Below, piece by piece: positions 45,795 to 55,405 of a stretch of 64,000 nucleotides of DNA. This DNA is from Planctomycetota bacterium. GTDB lineage: Bacteria > Planctomycetota > UBA1135 > GCA-002686595. The notes below the pieces were generated by a model. The model searched no databases. It had not been told where the DNA came from and was given only the letters and a program-made list of their open reading frames with translations. The stretch covers positions 26,015-90,014 of the forward strand of contig JAQXEK010000051.1 in assembly GCA_029250885.1 (NCBI GenBank). Direction: 5' to 3'. Every line of letters starts with the position of its first letter. The first letter of the stretch is position 1. The position numbers and the translations under genes are program-made.

Positions 45795-47036
45795 CTAGTG
45801 GCTGACGGCGCCTTTGAGGGCGCGCTCGAGGCCGTCTAGGTGGGCGGCCCGGGTGAAGTCAGTGGCGAGACGCTCTTTACCTGCGGTTCCAAGCTGGTGG
45901 CGCAGCTGGCCGTCGCCGAGCAGTCGGTCGACCGCCTGGGCCATGGCCTGGCAGTCCTTGCGGTCGACCAAGAATCCGCTTTCGTTATGGGCCAGCCACT
46001 CGGGGATCCCGCCGACGCGGAAGGCCACCATGGGCTTGGCGTGGGCCATTGCCTCGAGGCCGACCAGGCCAAAGGGCTCGTCCCAAACGGACGGGCAGAC
46101 GACCACATCAGCGCGGTCCAAGAGTGTCTCCATCGCACCTGAATCTTGCCATCCGGCCCAATGCAGGCGATCGGGACCCAGGTTGTCCTGCAGCGCCTTC
46201 TCACGTAGCCAGTCCATGGCTGGACCGGTTCCAGCGATGACAAGCTTGAACGGAGACTGCACGGCGCCCATGGCCGTCAGCAGGTAGTCGATGCCCTTGT
46301 CGGGCAGGGTAATGCGCGCCGGCGTAAAGATCACGGGCCGGTCGTCCGCATCGAGGAACGCCTGGGTCTCTGGATCCAGGTCGCCCTTCGGCTGGAAGTC
46401 AGTGTTGGACAGGGTGAACGGGTGCACCACATCGGTAAGTTCGCCGCCGAAGCCAGCCTTGTGCAGCTCCTCGCGCATGTAGTTCGAGTTGGTCAACAGC
46501 TTGGCGGTGCGCTTGTTGACAGCGATCTCGCGGTATTTTTTAAACAGCAGCCTAAACGGAGCGAGGTAGCCGCGCTCGCGCTGGCTACGGTTCATGCAGG
46601 TACAGCCCTCTTTTGCATAGAAGCGTACTAAGCACTCGACGCCCAGGGCCTTGGTGCAGGTCTCCCCGTCATTGTGGTACTTGTTGAGGCCGGGGCAAAA
46701 CAGCAGGTGGTCGTGGACGAAGCGCACTAGGGGGGCAAAGTCCACGAGCTCCCGCAGGCTGGCCAGGCTACAGTTTGATTGCTGGAAGATCACATCTGGC
46801 GCGGCTGTACTGACCACATCCCTAAGCTGAGCTCGCTGGCCTGTCGTAAACTTCTCCTCGTTGAGAAAGGCCAAGGGATGGACCTCCACGTCAAAACCGA
46901 AGTCGGGGCTCTGATTGTCGCGGCACAAAACCTCAATCTCATGGCCGCGCTCGAGTAGGCCCGGGACGACAACTGCCGCGAGCCGCTCGGTGCCGCCAAC
47001 TAGGCCCCAAGTGTCGATGGAAAAGAGGATCTTCAC
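45795..47036 (-). CDS. GT4-family glycosyltransferase with Cys cluster
   Basis: 413 residues from GTG 47036; the longer frame reads into rho. The N-terminus ILFSIDTWGLVGGTERLA is a GT4 donor loop. A Cys-rich stretch follows (LFCPGLNKYHNDGETC, then VECLVRFYAKEGCTC). The C-terminal half has LPDKGIDYLLTAMGAV and E-x7-E in PSVWDEPFGLVGLEAMAHA. It begins 17 bases after the rho stop, so it is probably read from the rho transcript. Acceptor unknown. Confidence 0.9.
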   Translation of the reverse strand: MKILFSIDTWGLVGGTERLAAVVVPGLLERGHEIEVLCRDNQSPDFGFDVEVHPLAFLNEEKFTTGQRAQLRDVVSTAAPDVIFQQSNCSLASLRELVDFAPLVRFVHDHLLFCPGLNKYHNDGETCTKALGVECLVRFYAKEGCTCMNRSQRERGYLAPFRLLFKKYREIAVNKRTAKLLTNSNYMREELHKAGFGGELTDVVHPFTLSNTDFQPKGDLDPETQAFLDADDRPVIFTPARITLPDKGIDYLLTAMGAVQSPFKLVIAGTGPAMDWLREKALQDNLGPDRLHWAGWQDSGAMETLLDRADVVVCPSVWDEPFGLVGLEAMAHAKPMVAFRVGGIPEWLAHNESGFLVDRKDCQAMAQAVDRLLGDGQLRHQLGTAGKERLATDFTRAAHLDGLERALKGAVSH

Positions 47037-47053
47037 GATTCGGCCCTTGGCGA

Positions 47054-48514
47054 TTAGCTGCCGATGGTGAGCAAGAACTCGCCATTCGAAGCCTTGCGAC
47101 GCATCTTCTGCACAAGCATCTCCATAGCCTCGACTGGGTCGAGCTCGTTGAGCACCTTGCGCAACATCCAAACGCGGCGCATCTCTTCTTCCTCAAAGAG
47201 CAGCTCTTCCTTCCGCGTGCCTGATCGGTTGATGTCGATCGCAGGGAAAATACGGCGGTCGGCCAAGCGGCGCTCAAGAATGAGCTCCATGTTGCCCGTG
47301 CCCTTGAACTCTTCGAAGATGACCTCGTCCATTTTGGAGCCGGTCTCGATCAGGGCCGTGCCGAGGATCGTGAGGCTGCCGCCGTCTTCGATGTTACGGG
47401 CCGAACCGAAGAACTGTTTGGGGAACTGCAGCGCAGTCGCCTCGAGTCCACCGGAGAGAAGCTTGCCGTTGCTGGGCGCTTCGTTGTTGGAAGCCCGTGC
47501 CAAGCGTGTGATCGAGTCGAGCAGGATCACGACATCCTCGCCCGCTTCGACCATGCAGCGAGCTTTGTGGCCGACCATGGAGGCCACCTTGAGGTGACGC
47601 GAAGAGGGCTCGTCGAAGGTAGAGGATACGACCTCATAGTCGCCGCCGCTGAGGCAGCGCTCGAAGTCCGTGACCTCCTCGGGGCGCTCGTCGATGAGCA
47701 AAATAATCAAATGTGCATCCGTCGCGTTGTCCAGGATGGACTGGGCAATCTGCTGGAGCAGCACTGTCTTGCCGGTGCGCGGCGGTGCGACAATCAAGCC
47801 TCGCTGGCCGCGTCCGATGGGCGTGACAAGGTCCGCGATGCGCATCTCTAGAGTGTTCTCGCTGGAGCCCTCCAGGTGAATGCGTGTGTCGGCGTACAGT
47901 GGGATCAATTCCTTGAACGGAGTACGAGTAGCGGCTTCATCGGGCTCTTGGAGGTCGATGCGATCAATCTCGTAGGTCGAGAAATAGCGCTCGCCCTCGG
48001 CGGGAACGCGCAGGCGCCCTTCGATGGTCATGCCGGTCTTCATGCCATAGCGTTCGATCAGGGACGCCGGCACGGTGGGGTCGGCCAGGTCGGCCAGGTA
48101 GCTGTTTTCGGGGCAGCGCAGGAATGCGTGGCCCTTCTCACCGATCTCCAAGCAACCACTCACGGTTACGGGGATGTGGCGGTGGAGTCGTCCTTCGGAG
48201 ATGCGAAAGATCAGCTCGCGGCGCGTGATGTTGGCGGGCAGGTCAAGCTTCTCCGCCTCGGCGATCTCGTGGAGTTCGAAGTGCGGGAGTGCCTGCAGGT
48301 CCGTGTGGCTCATGGCCTTCGGCTTGCGCTTTGGCTTGGCCTTTTCGATACCCTCTACCAGGGCTTCGATCTCCTCTGCCGAGAGGTCGTTTGGCAGCTC
48401 CGAATACTCGATCCGCACCTCTTCAATCAGGCTTGCGGTGGCGTTGGCGCTGCCCTTCTGGCGGCGATTCTTCTTGTAGCCCTTCTTGCGGCGGTAGCGC
48501 TTGTTATTGGACAT
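47054..48514 (-). CDS. rho: Transcription termination factor Rho
   Basis: 486 residues. The first ~70 are Lys/Arg-rich ([20 protein letters not shown]), an extension seen in several phyla. The Rho-N helix domain (~72-110) precedes the cold-shock RNA-binding domain (~113-190, with [13 protein letters not shown]). The ATPase has Walker A APPRTGKT (243-250), Walker B in [13 protein letters not shown], and the conserved [15 protein letters not shown] region. Rho is a hexameric RNA helicase that ends transcription. The ATG is preceded by no clear Shine-Dalgarno. Confidence 0.97.
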   Translation of the reverse strand: MSNNKRYRRKKGYKKNRRQKGSANATASLIEEVRIEYSELPNDLSAEEIEALVEGIEKAKPKRKPKAMSHTDLQALPHFELHEIAEAEKLDLPANITRRELIFRISEGRLHRHIPVTVSGCLEIGEKGHAFLRCPENSYLADLADPTVPASLIERYGMKTGMTIEGRLRVPAEGERYFSTYEIDRIDLQEPDEAATRTPFKELIPLYADTRIHLEGSSENTLEMRIADLVTPIGRGQRGLIVAPPRTGKTVLLQQIAQSILDNATDAHLIILLIDERPEEVTDFERCLSGGDYEVVSSTFDEPSSRHLKVASMVGHKARCMVEAGEDVVILLDSITRLARASNNEAPSNGKLLSGGLEATALQFPKQFFGSARNIEDGGSLTILGTALIETGSKMDEVIFEEFKGTGNMELILERRLADRRIFPAIDINRSGTRKEELLFEEEEMRRVWMLRKVLNELDPVEAMEMLVQKMRRKASNGEFLLTIGS

Positions 48515-48603
48515 AGAGTCGATGCCGCAATCCGATTTTTGTTGCGGCGATGGGAACGGCGCACCTGCGGAGAGGGCGCACTTTGGAAAGTGGATCGAAC
48601 GCG

Positions 48604-49242
48604 CTAGCGTTCTTGGATTTGATGAAGAACTCGTTCGACTTCGCGGCTGAGTTGTTCGAGGTCGCCGTCGTTGGGAAGGATGAAGTCGGCGCGTGCGCGC
48701 TTCTCGTCCAGGGGGAGTTGGGCGGCCTCGCGGCGGGCTACCTCACTGGGTGCCCAACCGCGGTTTGCCACCGCACGGCGCTCGCGCACATCGGCGGGCA
48801 CCTCGATAAATAGTAGAACATCGCAGAGCTTAGCTAAGCCATGCTCCGCGTCGTTCTCGAGCAGGAGGGGGACATCGAGAACCACCCTTGGGCGGCCCTC
48901 GAGCTTTGCCTTGGCCAGCTCGCTAAAGATCCTCTCACGGACGAGGGGATGAATCCAGCTTTCGAGCAGATTGCGGGACTCGGAATTTGCAAAGATCCGG
49001 GTGGCGAGTAGCTCACGGTCAGGAAGGCCCGCGGCATCCAGAAACTCGGGGCCAAACTCGCCTGAAATCTTTAGTGCGACCGGGGGGCTGTTCAGGACCT
49101 CTCGGGCGATGGAATCGGCGCAGATCACTCGGCCGGAATCTTTGGCGAGAGCCTCGGCTACAGCGGATTTCCCACTCGCGATACCCCCAAGCACCCCTAG
49201 GACAAGGGTCTCGGAGATCGTGTGGGCAGGAGTTGAGGTCAC
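48604..49242 (-). CDS. coaE: Dephospho-CoA kinase
   Basis: 212 residues. Walker A is GGIASGKS (19-26), and VICADSIAREVLNSP is the DIIDADxIAxxV-type substrate motif. The lid region and VPLLLEND are also typical. It phosphorylates the 3' hydroxyl of dephospho-CoA, the last step of CoA synthesis. It is first of the minus-strand run coaE-rho-GT4-GATase, with 89 bases before rho. Confidence 0.95.
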   Translation of the reverse strand: MTSTPAHTISETLVLGVLGGIASGKSAVAEALAKDSGRVICADSIAREVLNSPPVALKISGEFGPEFLDAAGLPDRELLATRIFANSESRNLLESWIHPLVRERIFSELAKAKLEGRPRVVLDVPLLLENDAEHGLAKLCDVLLFIEVPADVRERRAVANRGWAPSEVARREAAQLPLDEKRARADFILPNDGDLEQLSREVERVLHQIQER

Positions 49243-49502
49243 GGTGAGCTTGGTTGTAACCGAACGAGGGTGTTGGGGTAAGGGGGGAGTGCCAAGAGGC
49301 TACGTCAGGTCTGTTGTTCGTCAAGAGGGGTTTTCTCTTGCGTGACAGGGGGCTTGTCGGGTATCAAATGGCCCCTCAACTCCCTGCTCTGGTGGCCAAG
49401 CGTGCCAACTTGGCGGAGTTTGACCCACTCCCCCCCCATAAACCAACTAAATATTGGACGGGCTCGTGCTAAGCGCTTCGACCCTCTTCCAAAATACTGC
49501 CG

Positions 49503-50768
49503 ATGATTCACCCAATGACTCACTCGAACCGCGGAGCCGCCCGCGTCTCCATCATGTGGATGATCAGCGTTGGCGTTGTGGCAATCCTGTCCATCACCTA
49601 CGCATTCCTTCAGAACGGCACCATCGCCGAGCTCGAAATCGCCGCGAACCGCGCGAAGACCGAGGAGGCAACGGCCAAAGAAGAGCGCTTTGCGGCCATC
49701 GAAGTCAGGCGCCAGGTTTCCGAGGTGCTCGGCTTCAATGCTGCGGACTCGGAAGACTTTAACTCGAACCTGACCGCCGCGGGCGACTCCCTTGAGCTCC
49801 TCCGTAGCGTCTTCAGCGACCTCGAAGAGAGCCACGCCACTTACGAAGAGATCGTGCCGATCGTGATCTCCCAGTACAACGCTGCCCAAAACAACGTCGC
49901 CCAGGCCATCAGCGCCACGAATAACGCCAAGTCGGCTACCGCGGCCGCCCAGGCCTCCTTGTCCCAGGTGACCTCGGACAAGGACACCGTGATTCGCGGC
50001 CAGCAGTCGGACATCTCTGACGCCCAAGCTGGCTTCGACACCCGCGAGGCCGACCTCTCCCGTCAGCTGACCTCAGCTCAGGATCGCGTGCGCGAGCTTG
50101 AGACGGAGCTCAACGCCGAGAAGGCCACGAACCGCCAAAGCACCCGGGACATGAAGGCCGTCCTTAACGCGAAGAACACTAAGCTTGCTCTTCTCAGCGA
50201 TCAGACCCGTCCCTTTCGCGCGCCGGCCAACCTGAACCCGGACGGCCAGGTTCTCGAGGTCTCCAAGGGCCTTCCCCTTGCATGGATCGACCTCGGCAGC
50301 TCCGACCGCCTTGTTCTTGGAACCCGCTTCCGTATCGAAGCCGGAAACCTAGGTGAGCGTACTCTCAAGGCTTGGGGCGAGGTCATTGAGGTCAAGGCGG
50401 ACATGGCTAAGATCCGCATCTTCGACCAGGCCGACAAGTTCAACCCCGTTGTCGAAGGCGACTACCTGCTGAACCCGGTTTATGATCCCAAGGGCGGATT
50501 CAACGCTGTTCTCGTCGGTCGTTTCTCCGGCCTCTACGGCAAGGCTGAGCTGACCATCCTCCTCGAGAAGATCGGCATTTACGTGCAAGACGAGCTCGAC
50601 CTCACCACGAACTTCCTGATCGCCGGTGCTCCGGTCATGCAGGACGAGGACGGTTATCCCCTTGAGGACCCTCAAGAGGTCAAGGACATGCCTGTCTACA
50701 AGCAGGCCGAGGCCGATAACGTTCAAATTATCTCACTCGCCTCGATCCAGAACTTCTTCGCCTTCTAG
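49503..50768 (+). CDS. Membrane-anchored coiled-coil protein with BRCT-like C-terminus
   Basis: 421 residues. One membrane helix at 16-36 (SIMWMISVGVVAILSITYAF) follows a short basic N-terminus. A long coiled coil (~40-250) is rich in Ala/Glu/Asn. A small beta domain (~250-325) comes next. Residues ~332-421 resemble a BRCT fold: FNAVLVGRFSG, a helix AELTILLEKIG, DELDLTTNFLIAGAP, then YKQAEADNVQIISLASIQNF. BRCT domains are known from DNA-repair proteins; on a membrane-anchored coiled coil they would be unusual. It is monocistronic with a strong terminator behind. Confidence 0.8.
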   Translation: MIHPMTHSNRGAARVSIMWMISVGVVAILSITYAFLQNGTIAELEIAANRAKTEEATAKEERFAAIEVRRQVSEVLGFNAADSEDFNSNLTAAGDSLELLRSVFSDLEESHATYEEIVPIVISQYNAAQNNVAQAISATNNAKSATAAAQASLSQVTSDKDTVIRGQQSDISDAQAGFDTREADLSRQLTSAQDRVRELETELNAEKATNRQSTRDMKAVLNAKNTKLALLSDQTRPFRAPANLNPDGQVLEVSKGLPLAWIDLGSSDRLVLGTRFRIEAGNLGERTLKAWGEVIEVKADMAKIRIFDQADKFNPVVEGDYLLNPVYDPKGGFNAVLVGRFSGLYGKAELTILLEKIGIYVQDELDLTTNFLIAGAPVMQDEDGYPLEDPQEVKDMPVYKQAEADNVQIISLASIQNFFAF

Positions 50769-50790
50769 GCGCAGACCCTAAGTCACCTAG

Positions 50791-50828
50791 AAGCAGAGGC
50801 TTCTCCCAGACGGGAGAAGCCTCTGCTT
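50791..50828 (+). terminator. Rho-independent terminator
   Basis: Two perfect 17-base arms (50791-50807 and 50812-50828) around a 4-base loop AGAC, ending in a TTT and followed by CGTATTT. It lies 22 bases after the stop of the BRCT-like gene and before tatC. Confidence 0.9.
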
Positions 50829-50854
50829 TCGTATTTAGTTAGCTTGTGCGCACC

Positions 50855-51742
50855 ATGTCGGAAGGCGAAGACCAGATTAAGCAAGAGATGACCCTCGGAG
50901 ACCATCTCGACGAGCTGCGCGGCCGGCTGTTTCGGGGTGTGCTCGTGACGTTGGTCTGCTTCGCGGTTGCCTATGTCTACCGTATCGAGGTGACCCAGAT
51001 CGTTATGCAGCCCTTTGAGAATGGTGTCGCTATGCTCAATGAGCACTGGCCTCCCTATTTTGATGACAAGGTCGCTGGGGATGACTCGATCGCCCGCACC
51101 GAATTCTTCACCTCGGATGATCCCGAGGACATGCGGCTGCTCCCCGAGCTGGTGATCTCTGACATCCCCATGATGACGGGGACCTCGGAGGGCTTCATGA
51201 TGAAGCTACGGGCGTCGTTGTATTTCGCCCTGTTCGTGGGTGGTCCCTACCTGCTTTGGCAGTTGTGGGGATTTATCAGTGCAGGCCTCTATAAGACCGA
51301 GCGGCGGGTAGTGCTCGCGTTCTTTCCGGCCAGTATCCTGCTGTTCTTCTCGGGTGTGCTGTTTGGCTACTTCATGTTGGTGCCCTACGGCATCTACTAC
51401 CTCAACATCGACGAAGTGCCTGGGGTCGCAATCCTGCAGTTTCGCCTTGAGGAGTACTTCGCCTTTGTCACGTCGATGTGTTTGGCCCTAGGTGTTGTGT
51501 TCCAGCTTCCCATTCTCCAAACAGCGGTCGCTAAGGTCGGCCTTGTGCGGCCGAGCACCTTCGCCCACTACCGCGGTCACTTCGCCTTGTCTTCCTTCAT
51601 CATCGCGGCCATCCTGACCCCACCCGATCCCGTCACCCAATCTATGATGGCCGCGCCGATGGTGCTGCTCTACGAGCTGGGGATCCTCGCCTCGCGCTTT
51701 GCTGCTCCCAAGCCGATCGATCTGTCTCTGGACGAGGCCTAA
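50855..51742 (+). CDS. tatC: Sec-independent translocase TatC
   Basis: 295 residues from ATG 50855; GTG 50846 is an alternative adding three residues. The N-terminus MTLGDHLDELRGRLFR is the conserved TatC cytoplasmic motif. Six helices follow, with LWGFISAGLYKTERR and FQLPIL in the expected order. The first periplasmic loop is longer than usual, with Asp/Glu-rich sequence (~50-95). TatC recognises twin-Arg signals and exports folded proteins. No TatA or TatB gene lies in the window. cinA follows 4 bases later. Confidence 0.95.
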   Translation: MSEGEDQIKQEMTLGDHLDELRGRLFRGVLVTLVCFAVAYVYRIEVTQIVMQPFENGVAMLNEHWPPYFDDKVAGDDSIARTEFFTSDDPEDMRLLPELVISDIPMMTGTSEGFMMKLRASLYFALFVGGPYLLWQLWGFISAGLYKTERRVVLAFFPASILLFFSGVLFGYFMLVPYGIYYLNIDEVPGVAILQFRLEEYFAFVTSMCLALGVVFQLPILQTAVAKVGLVRPSTFAHYRGHFALSSFIIAAILTPPDPVTQSMMAAPMVLLYELGILASRFAAPKPIDLSLDEA

Positions 51743-51746
51743 CCCG

Positions 51747-53042
51747 ATGCATGTTGACCCCAAGATCTCCTGCCACTTCAGCCTGCTCTCCTTGGGAGAC
51801 GAGCTGGTCCAGGGCAAGAAGACCGACACGAACTCTCCCTGGCTTGCCAAGGAGCTGGTAGAGCTGGGCCTGGAGCCCGAAGAGCTCTGCACCTTGGACG
51901 ATGGGGTCACGCACATCTGCGCAGCGCTGCTGCGCCTAGCCGAAGCGGCGGACGTGGTGCTCATCACCGGCGGCCTAGGGCCCACCCTGGACGACGTCAC
52001 CCGGGAGTCGGTGGCAGCGGCCGCGGGTGTCGGCCTGGCCGAAGATGCCGCCGCCCTCGCCTGGTTGTCCGGACGCTTCCATGAGATGGGCCGCGAGATG
52101 GCGGCCAGCAACCTGCGTCAGGTGCTCTTCCCCGAGGGCGCCCGCGTGCTGCCCAATGAGAAGGGCACGGCCCCCGGCTTCCACATGACCATCGGAAACA
52201 CCGAAGTCTTCGCCCTGCCCGGCCCGCCCCGGGAGATGAAGCCCATGTTCCGCAACTCGGTTGTGCCGATCCTTGAGTCCCTAGGGAAGAGCCTGGAGCT
52301 GCTCCCAAGGGCGCGCTTCTACCTTCACTCGACCTCCGAGAGCGTCTTTGCCGAGCAGGTCCATGGCGCCGGCGATTGGATGGCCCGGGACGCCAACCCC
52401 TTGTTGGCCGTGACGGCCAGCCACGGGGTGCTAAGCGTGCAGCTTACGGCCCGGGATCGCACGGCCGCGTCGAACCAGAAACTAGAGCAGCGGGCCCGGG
52501 ACTTCCGCTCCCTCTTCGGCGACTTCATCTACAGCGAGGCCGAGTCTCGACCCGCTTTTGCGCTCGGGGCGACACTGATTGCTGCCGGCTTATCTGTCAC
52601 CATGGCCGAGTCCTGCACCGGCGGCGGCATCGCGGCTGCCCTCACGGACGTGCCTGGGATTAGCGCCGTCTTCGAGCGTAGCTTCGTGACCTACTCCAAC
52701 GCCGCCAAGCACGCTGACCTAGGTGTCCCCGAGCAGCTGCTCGAGGCCAACGGCGCCGTCAGCTCCGAGGTGGTCGCTGCCATGGCCCGGGGCGCAGCCG
52801 AGCGCGCGGGCACGGACCTTGCCCTCTCGGTCAGCGGCATCGCAGGACCCGGTGGGGGGACCGAACACAAGCCCGTGGGGCTTGTGTGGTTTGGTGTCTA
52901 TGCAGTCCACAAGGGCGAGGCCACCGTCCACACCGTGAGCCATCGCTTCCCCAATGCTGACCGGGCCCAGGTTCGCACCTGGGCCGTGCGCACGGGTCTC
53001 ATGCTACTGCTGCAGAGCGCCCGGGATCTGGCAAAAAAGTAG
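51747..53042 (+). CDS. cinA: CinA-family protein (nicotinamide-nucleotide amidase)
   Basis: 431 residues from ATG 51747. The N-terminal molybdopterin-binding-like domain begins LLSLGDELVQGKKTDTNSPW and has VVLITGGLGPTLDDVTRES. The C-terminal domain is the amidase: SVTMAESCTGGGIAAALTDV, then FVTYSNAAK and SGIAGPGGGTEHKPVGLVW. CinA C-terminal domains deamidate nicotinamide mononucleotide; the N-terminal part hydrolyses ADP-ribose in some bacteria. It lies 4 bases after tatC and is followed by tRNA-Gln. Confidence 0.94.
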   Translation: MHVDPKISCHFSLLSLGDELVQGKKTDTNSPWLAKELVELGLEPEELCTLDDGVTHICAALLRLAEAADVVLITGGLGPTLDDVTRESVAAAAGVGLAEDAAALAWLSGRFHEMGREMAASNLRQVLFPEGARVLPNEKGTAPGFHMTIGNTEVFALPGPPREMKPMFRNSVVPILESLGKSLELLPRARFYLHSTSESVFAEQVHGAGDWMARDANPLLAVTASHGVLSVQLTARDRTAASNQKLEQRARDFRSLFGDFIYSEAESRPAFALGATLIAAGLSVTMAESCTGGGIAAALTDVPGISAVFERSFVTYSNAAKHADLGVPEQLLEANGAVSSEVVAAMARGAAERAGTDLALSVSGIAGPGGGTEHKPVGLVWFGVYAVHKGEATVHTVSHRFPNADRAQVRTWAVRTGLMLLLQSARDLAKK

Positions 53043-53115
53043 CCGGAGCTCACAAGTCTCACACATTCCGTTGACGATCCGGGCACGCCTTGGTATCGTC
53101 CCGCCCCCCAACGGT

Positions 53116-53190
53116 AACCCCATGGTGTAATTGGCAACACAACTGGTTTTGGTCCAGTCATTCCAGGTTCGAGTCCTGGTGGGGTTACCA
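53116..53190 (+). tRNA. tRNA-Gln (anticodon TTG)
   Basis: 75 bases including a genome-encoded CCA. Acceptor stem AACCCCA/TGGGGTT, D-stem GTGT/ACAC, anticodon stem ACTGG/CCAGT with loop TTTTGGT (anticodon TTG), and T-arm CCAGG-TTCGAGT-CCTGG all pair fully. The discriminator is A and there is no intron. An open protein frame crosses it but is not a gene. Confidence 0.97.
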
Positions 53191-53389
53191 CTTCTTCTTG
53201 CCTCGTTGGAGCTCGGCAAAGGAAGGAGAGCCTACCCAGAGCCTTTTGCTGGTTCAGAGCTCGACGCGGAGACCGGGGCGGGACTTGATGCTTGGGTACC
53301 TCGAGAGAGCAAGCGCTTGGCCGGCGCTGCACAGTTGCTTTAGGCGATTGGCCGTTACCCCGCGGCGAGAATGCGGTATGAAGGGGACC

Positions 53390-54112
53390 ATGAATACACT
53401 TCTCCGGTCCCTTCTAGCTCTCGTTTGCTTTGCCTGCTTCTGCACTTCTGCCCTAGGCTCCGGCCTAGTTCAGGTCACCCTGATCGGCAACATCGACCAA
53501 GGGCAGGGCTCAGTCGTGGCGCTTAAGGTGAACAGCGGCTCCCACTCACTTGACTTCTCCGGAATGGTGGGAGAGGACACGACGGTGGGCGACCTGGCGT
53601 CGCTGTTCGAGTTGAAGTTAAAGCGCAACGGCTTCTCGGTGACCCGTGGGGATTCTGTAGCACAGCGTGGGCCCGTGAGTCTTTTCATCGACAACGTGGA
53701 GTTCATCTCGGTGCGCATGGGGGCTGGTGTGATCGCGACGGTAACCTCGAGCGAAGAGCTCCCCACCTTGTTCCGGGTCCTGCCGCCGCGCATCAAGTCC
53801 AAATCCGGCGGGGGGTCGCTCCGGACCTACGTCACGATGAAGAGCGAAGTCAAGGACCAGGAGCCCAGCCTTGAGATCAAGGGAATTGACGTGGACCTGC
53901 CCGCCAGGGGCGGGACGTCGGATGATGTCGCTACCGAGCTGAGCCGCAAGGGGCTTCACGAGGGCGTGACCTCAACGAAGCTTGCGGACGGTGGTTGGAA
54001 GGCCAAGGGGACTGAGTCCGGCGCGAAGGCGATCGCCATGAGCGTGAGGCTGTACTCGGACGTGGACTGGGGCATCGAGATGACCCTGGCGCCTTTAGTC
54101 GGTGCCCGCTAA
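53390..54112 (+). CDS. Secreted protein of unknown function
   Basis: 240 residues from ATG 53390, preceded by AAGGGG with 3-base spacing; ATG 53378 is an alternative, and the open frame upstream runs through the tRNA and is spurious. A signal peptide (LLRSLLALVCFACFCTSALG) leads a ~215-residue mature protein. It is rich in Val/Thr/Ser with probable beta strands (VQVTLIGNIDQGQGSVVAL). No known domain is seen. It lies alone between tRNA-Gln and the convergent lplA. Function unknown. Confidence 0.75.
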   Translation: MNTLLRSLLALVCFACFCTSALGSGLVQVTLIGNIDQGQGSVVALKVNSGSHSLDFSGMVGEDTTVGDLASLFELKLKRNGFSVTRGDSVAQRGPVSLFIDNVEFISVRMGAGVIATVTSSEELPTLFRVLPPRIKSKSGGGSLRTYVTMKSEVKDQEPSLEIKGIDVDLPARGGTSDDVATELSRKGLHEGVTSTKLADGGWKAKGTESGAKAIAMSVRLYSDVDWGIEMTLAPLVGAR

Positions 54113-54117
54113 GCGGA

Positions 54118-54900
54118 CTAGCGCCGCTCGACAAACGCCTTCGAGCGAAAGAATGGCGCCCTGCCATGGGCCGCCTCGCGTTCGGCTTCCGTAGGGATGT
54201 CAGGTGTCAGCTTTGCGCCGAAGTCCCGGGAGAAGGCCTTTAGGAGCTGCGGTGCGAAGGCCTCGGGGGTGATCGCCGTGCCAGAGGCCTGCTCGACCGT
54301 GGCTACGCCGCTCTCGAGTCTAGTGGGCGCCAGCTTGATCGAGCCATGATGTAGGACGTGACCTCCCTTGCGGCGCTGGGCCGAGCCCACGCCCTTGCGC
54401 TCGTTCCAGACCAGGTCTACCGAGGCGGACTTGTGAAAGCACATGCCCGTGGACTCTTTGTCCGATCGGAGTGGGGCGTCGCCCCTTGGGCTGGCCGTCA
54501 CGCCCACGGCGCCCAGGGCCGTGGCGATGGAGGCGTGCACGCGATCGTAGCTAGGCCCCACGGGGCCGCGGTATAGGGGGTGTCTGGCCGGGGCCGCGAT
54601 GGAGAAGGTCAACTCGCCTGTATGGTGGATCGCGCCGCCACCGGTGAGCCGCCGGACCAGGGCGCCCGGGACCGGACCACTGAAATTGGCGGGGGGCTCG
54701 CCATCTATCGCGGCCGCTTGGTGGGCTAGGGCTCCAGGTACGTCGGCGATACGCTGGAAGTAGCCCAGGCTTAGGGTGTCCGGAGCCCAGGTGTAGAAGC
54801 GCAGCACGGGCACGGGCGACGCAGCGAGAAGCAGCGCTTCGTCCAGGGCCATGTTCCAGCCGGGAGCGGCGTCCCAGGTTGTGATCAAGCGCCAGTGCAT
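54118..54900 (-). CDS. lplA: Lipoate-protein ligase (LplA-like)
   Basis: 260 residues. The conserved lipoate-binding motif RRLTGGGAIHHTGELTFSI and the catalytic Lys region KGVGSAQRRKGGHVLHHGS are present, with FYTWAPDTLSLGYFQ near the N-terminus. The enzyme attaches lipoate, or octanoate, to the Lys of lipoyl domains. It follows gcvH, whose lipoyl Lys is a likely target. An AAGG abuts the ATG. LipB/LipM-like transferases share this fold, so the exact reaction is not proven. Confidence 0.88.
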   Translation of the reverse strand: MHWRLITTWDAAPGWNMALDEALLLAASPVPVLRFYTWAPDTLSLGYFQRIADVPGALAHQAAAIDGEPPANFSGPVPGALVRRLTGGGAIHHTGELTFSIAAPARHPLYRGPVGPSYDRVHASIATALGAVGVTASPRGDAPLRSDKESTGMCFHKSASVDLVWNERKGVGSAQRRKGGHVLHHGSIKLAPTRLESGVATVEQASGTAITPEAFAPQLLKAFSRDFGAKLTPDIPTEAEREAAHGRAPFFRSKAFVERR

Positions 54901-54973
54901 CCTTGTGGAGTAGGGGAATCGAAAGCGCGCCCGGGAAGCGGTGGCTCCTCGGGCGCGCTTCCAGTACCGGGCT

Positions 54974-55372
54974 CTACTCGGCGCTGGCTGCCACGAACTC
55001 GTCGTATGCTGCGGCGTCCATGAGGCCGTCGAGCTTAGTGCTGTTGGGCTTAATGCGGATCATCCAGCCCTTCTTCCAGGGATCCTCGGAGAGGATCTCC
55101 AGGTGGTCTTCGATGGCGGCGTTGTTCTCGATGACGGTGCCAGCCACAGGGCTGCTCAGGTCGGCGACGGCCTTGACGGACTCGATCTCGCCAAAAGTCT
55201 CGCCGGCTTCGACCAGGCGGTCAGCCTCGGGCAGGTCACAGTAGACAAGGTCGCCTTCATTGCCGTTGCAGAGCTCGTTCACGGCGAAGTCGGTGATGCC
55301 GATGACAGCGGTGTCGCCGTCCATCATGATCCACTCGTGGGACTTGGTGTATTTGCGATCAGTAGGGCGCAT
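54974..55372 (-). CDS. gcvH: Glycine cleavage system H protein
   Basis: 132 residues. The lipoyl-Lys is Lys67 in FGEIESVKAVADLSSPV, the H-protein lipoylation motif. The N-terminus KYTKSHEWIMMDGDTAVIGI is typical. It shuttles the methylamine group between P, T and L proteins. Between gcvT (upstream) and lplA (downstream) on the minus strand. Confidence 0.97.
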   Translation of the reverse strand: MRPTDRKYTKSHEWIMMDGDTAVIGITDFAVNELCNGNEGDLVYCDLPEADRLVEAGETFGEIESVKAVADLSSPVAGTVIENNAAIEDHLEILSEDPWKKGWMIRIKPNSTKLDGLMDAAAYDEFVAASAE

Positions 55373-55405
55373 GGGATTCTTAGGGCTGGGGAGGATATGA
55401 AGTGA

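Noticed and set aside
53090..53389. Long frame start before the secreted protein
   Set aside because: It translates through tRNA-Gln; a signal peptide with a ribosome site begins at 53390.
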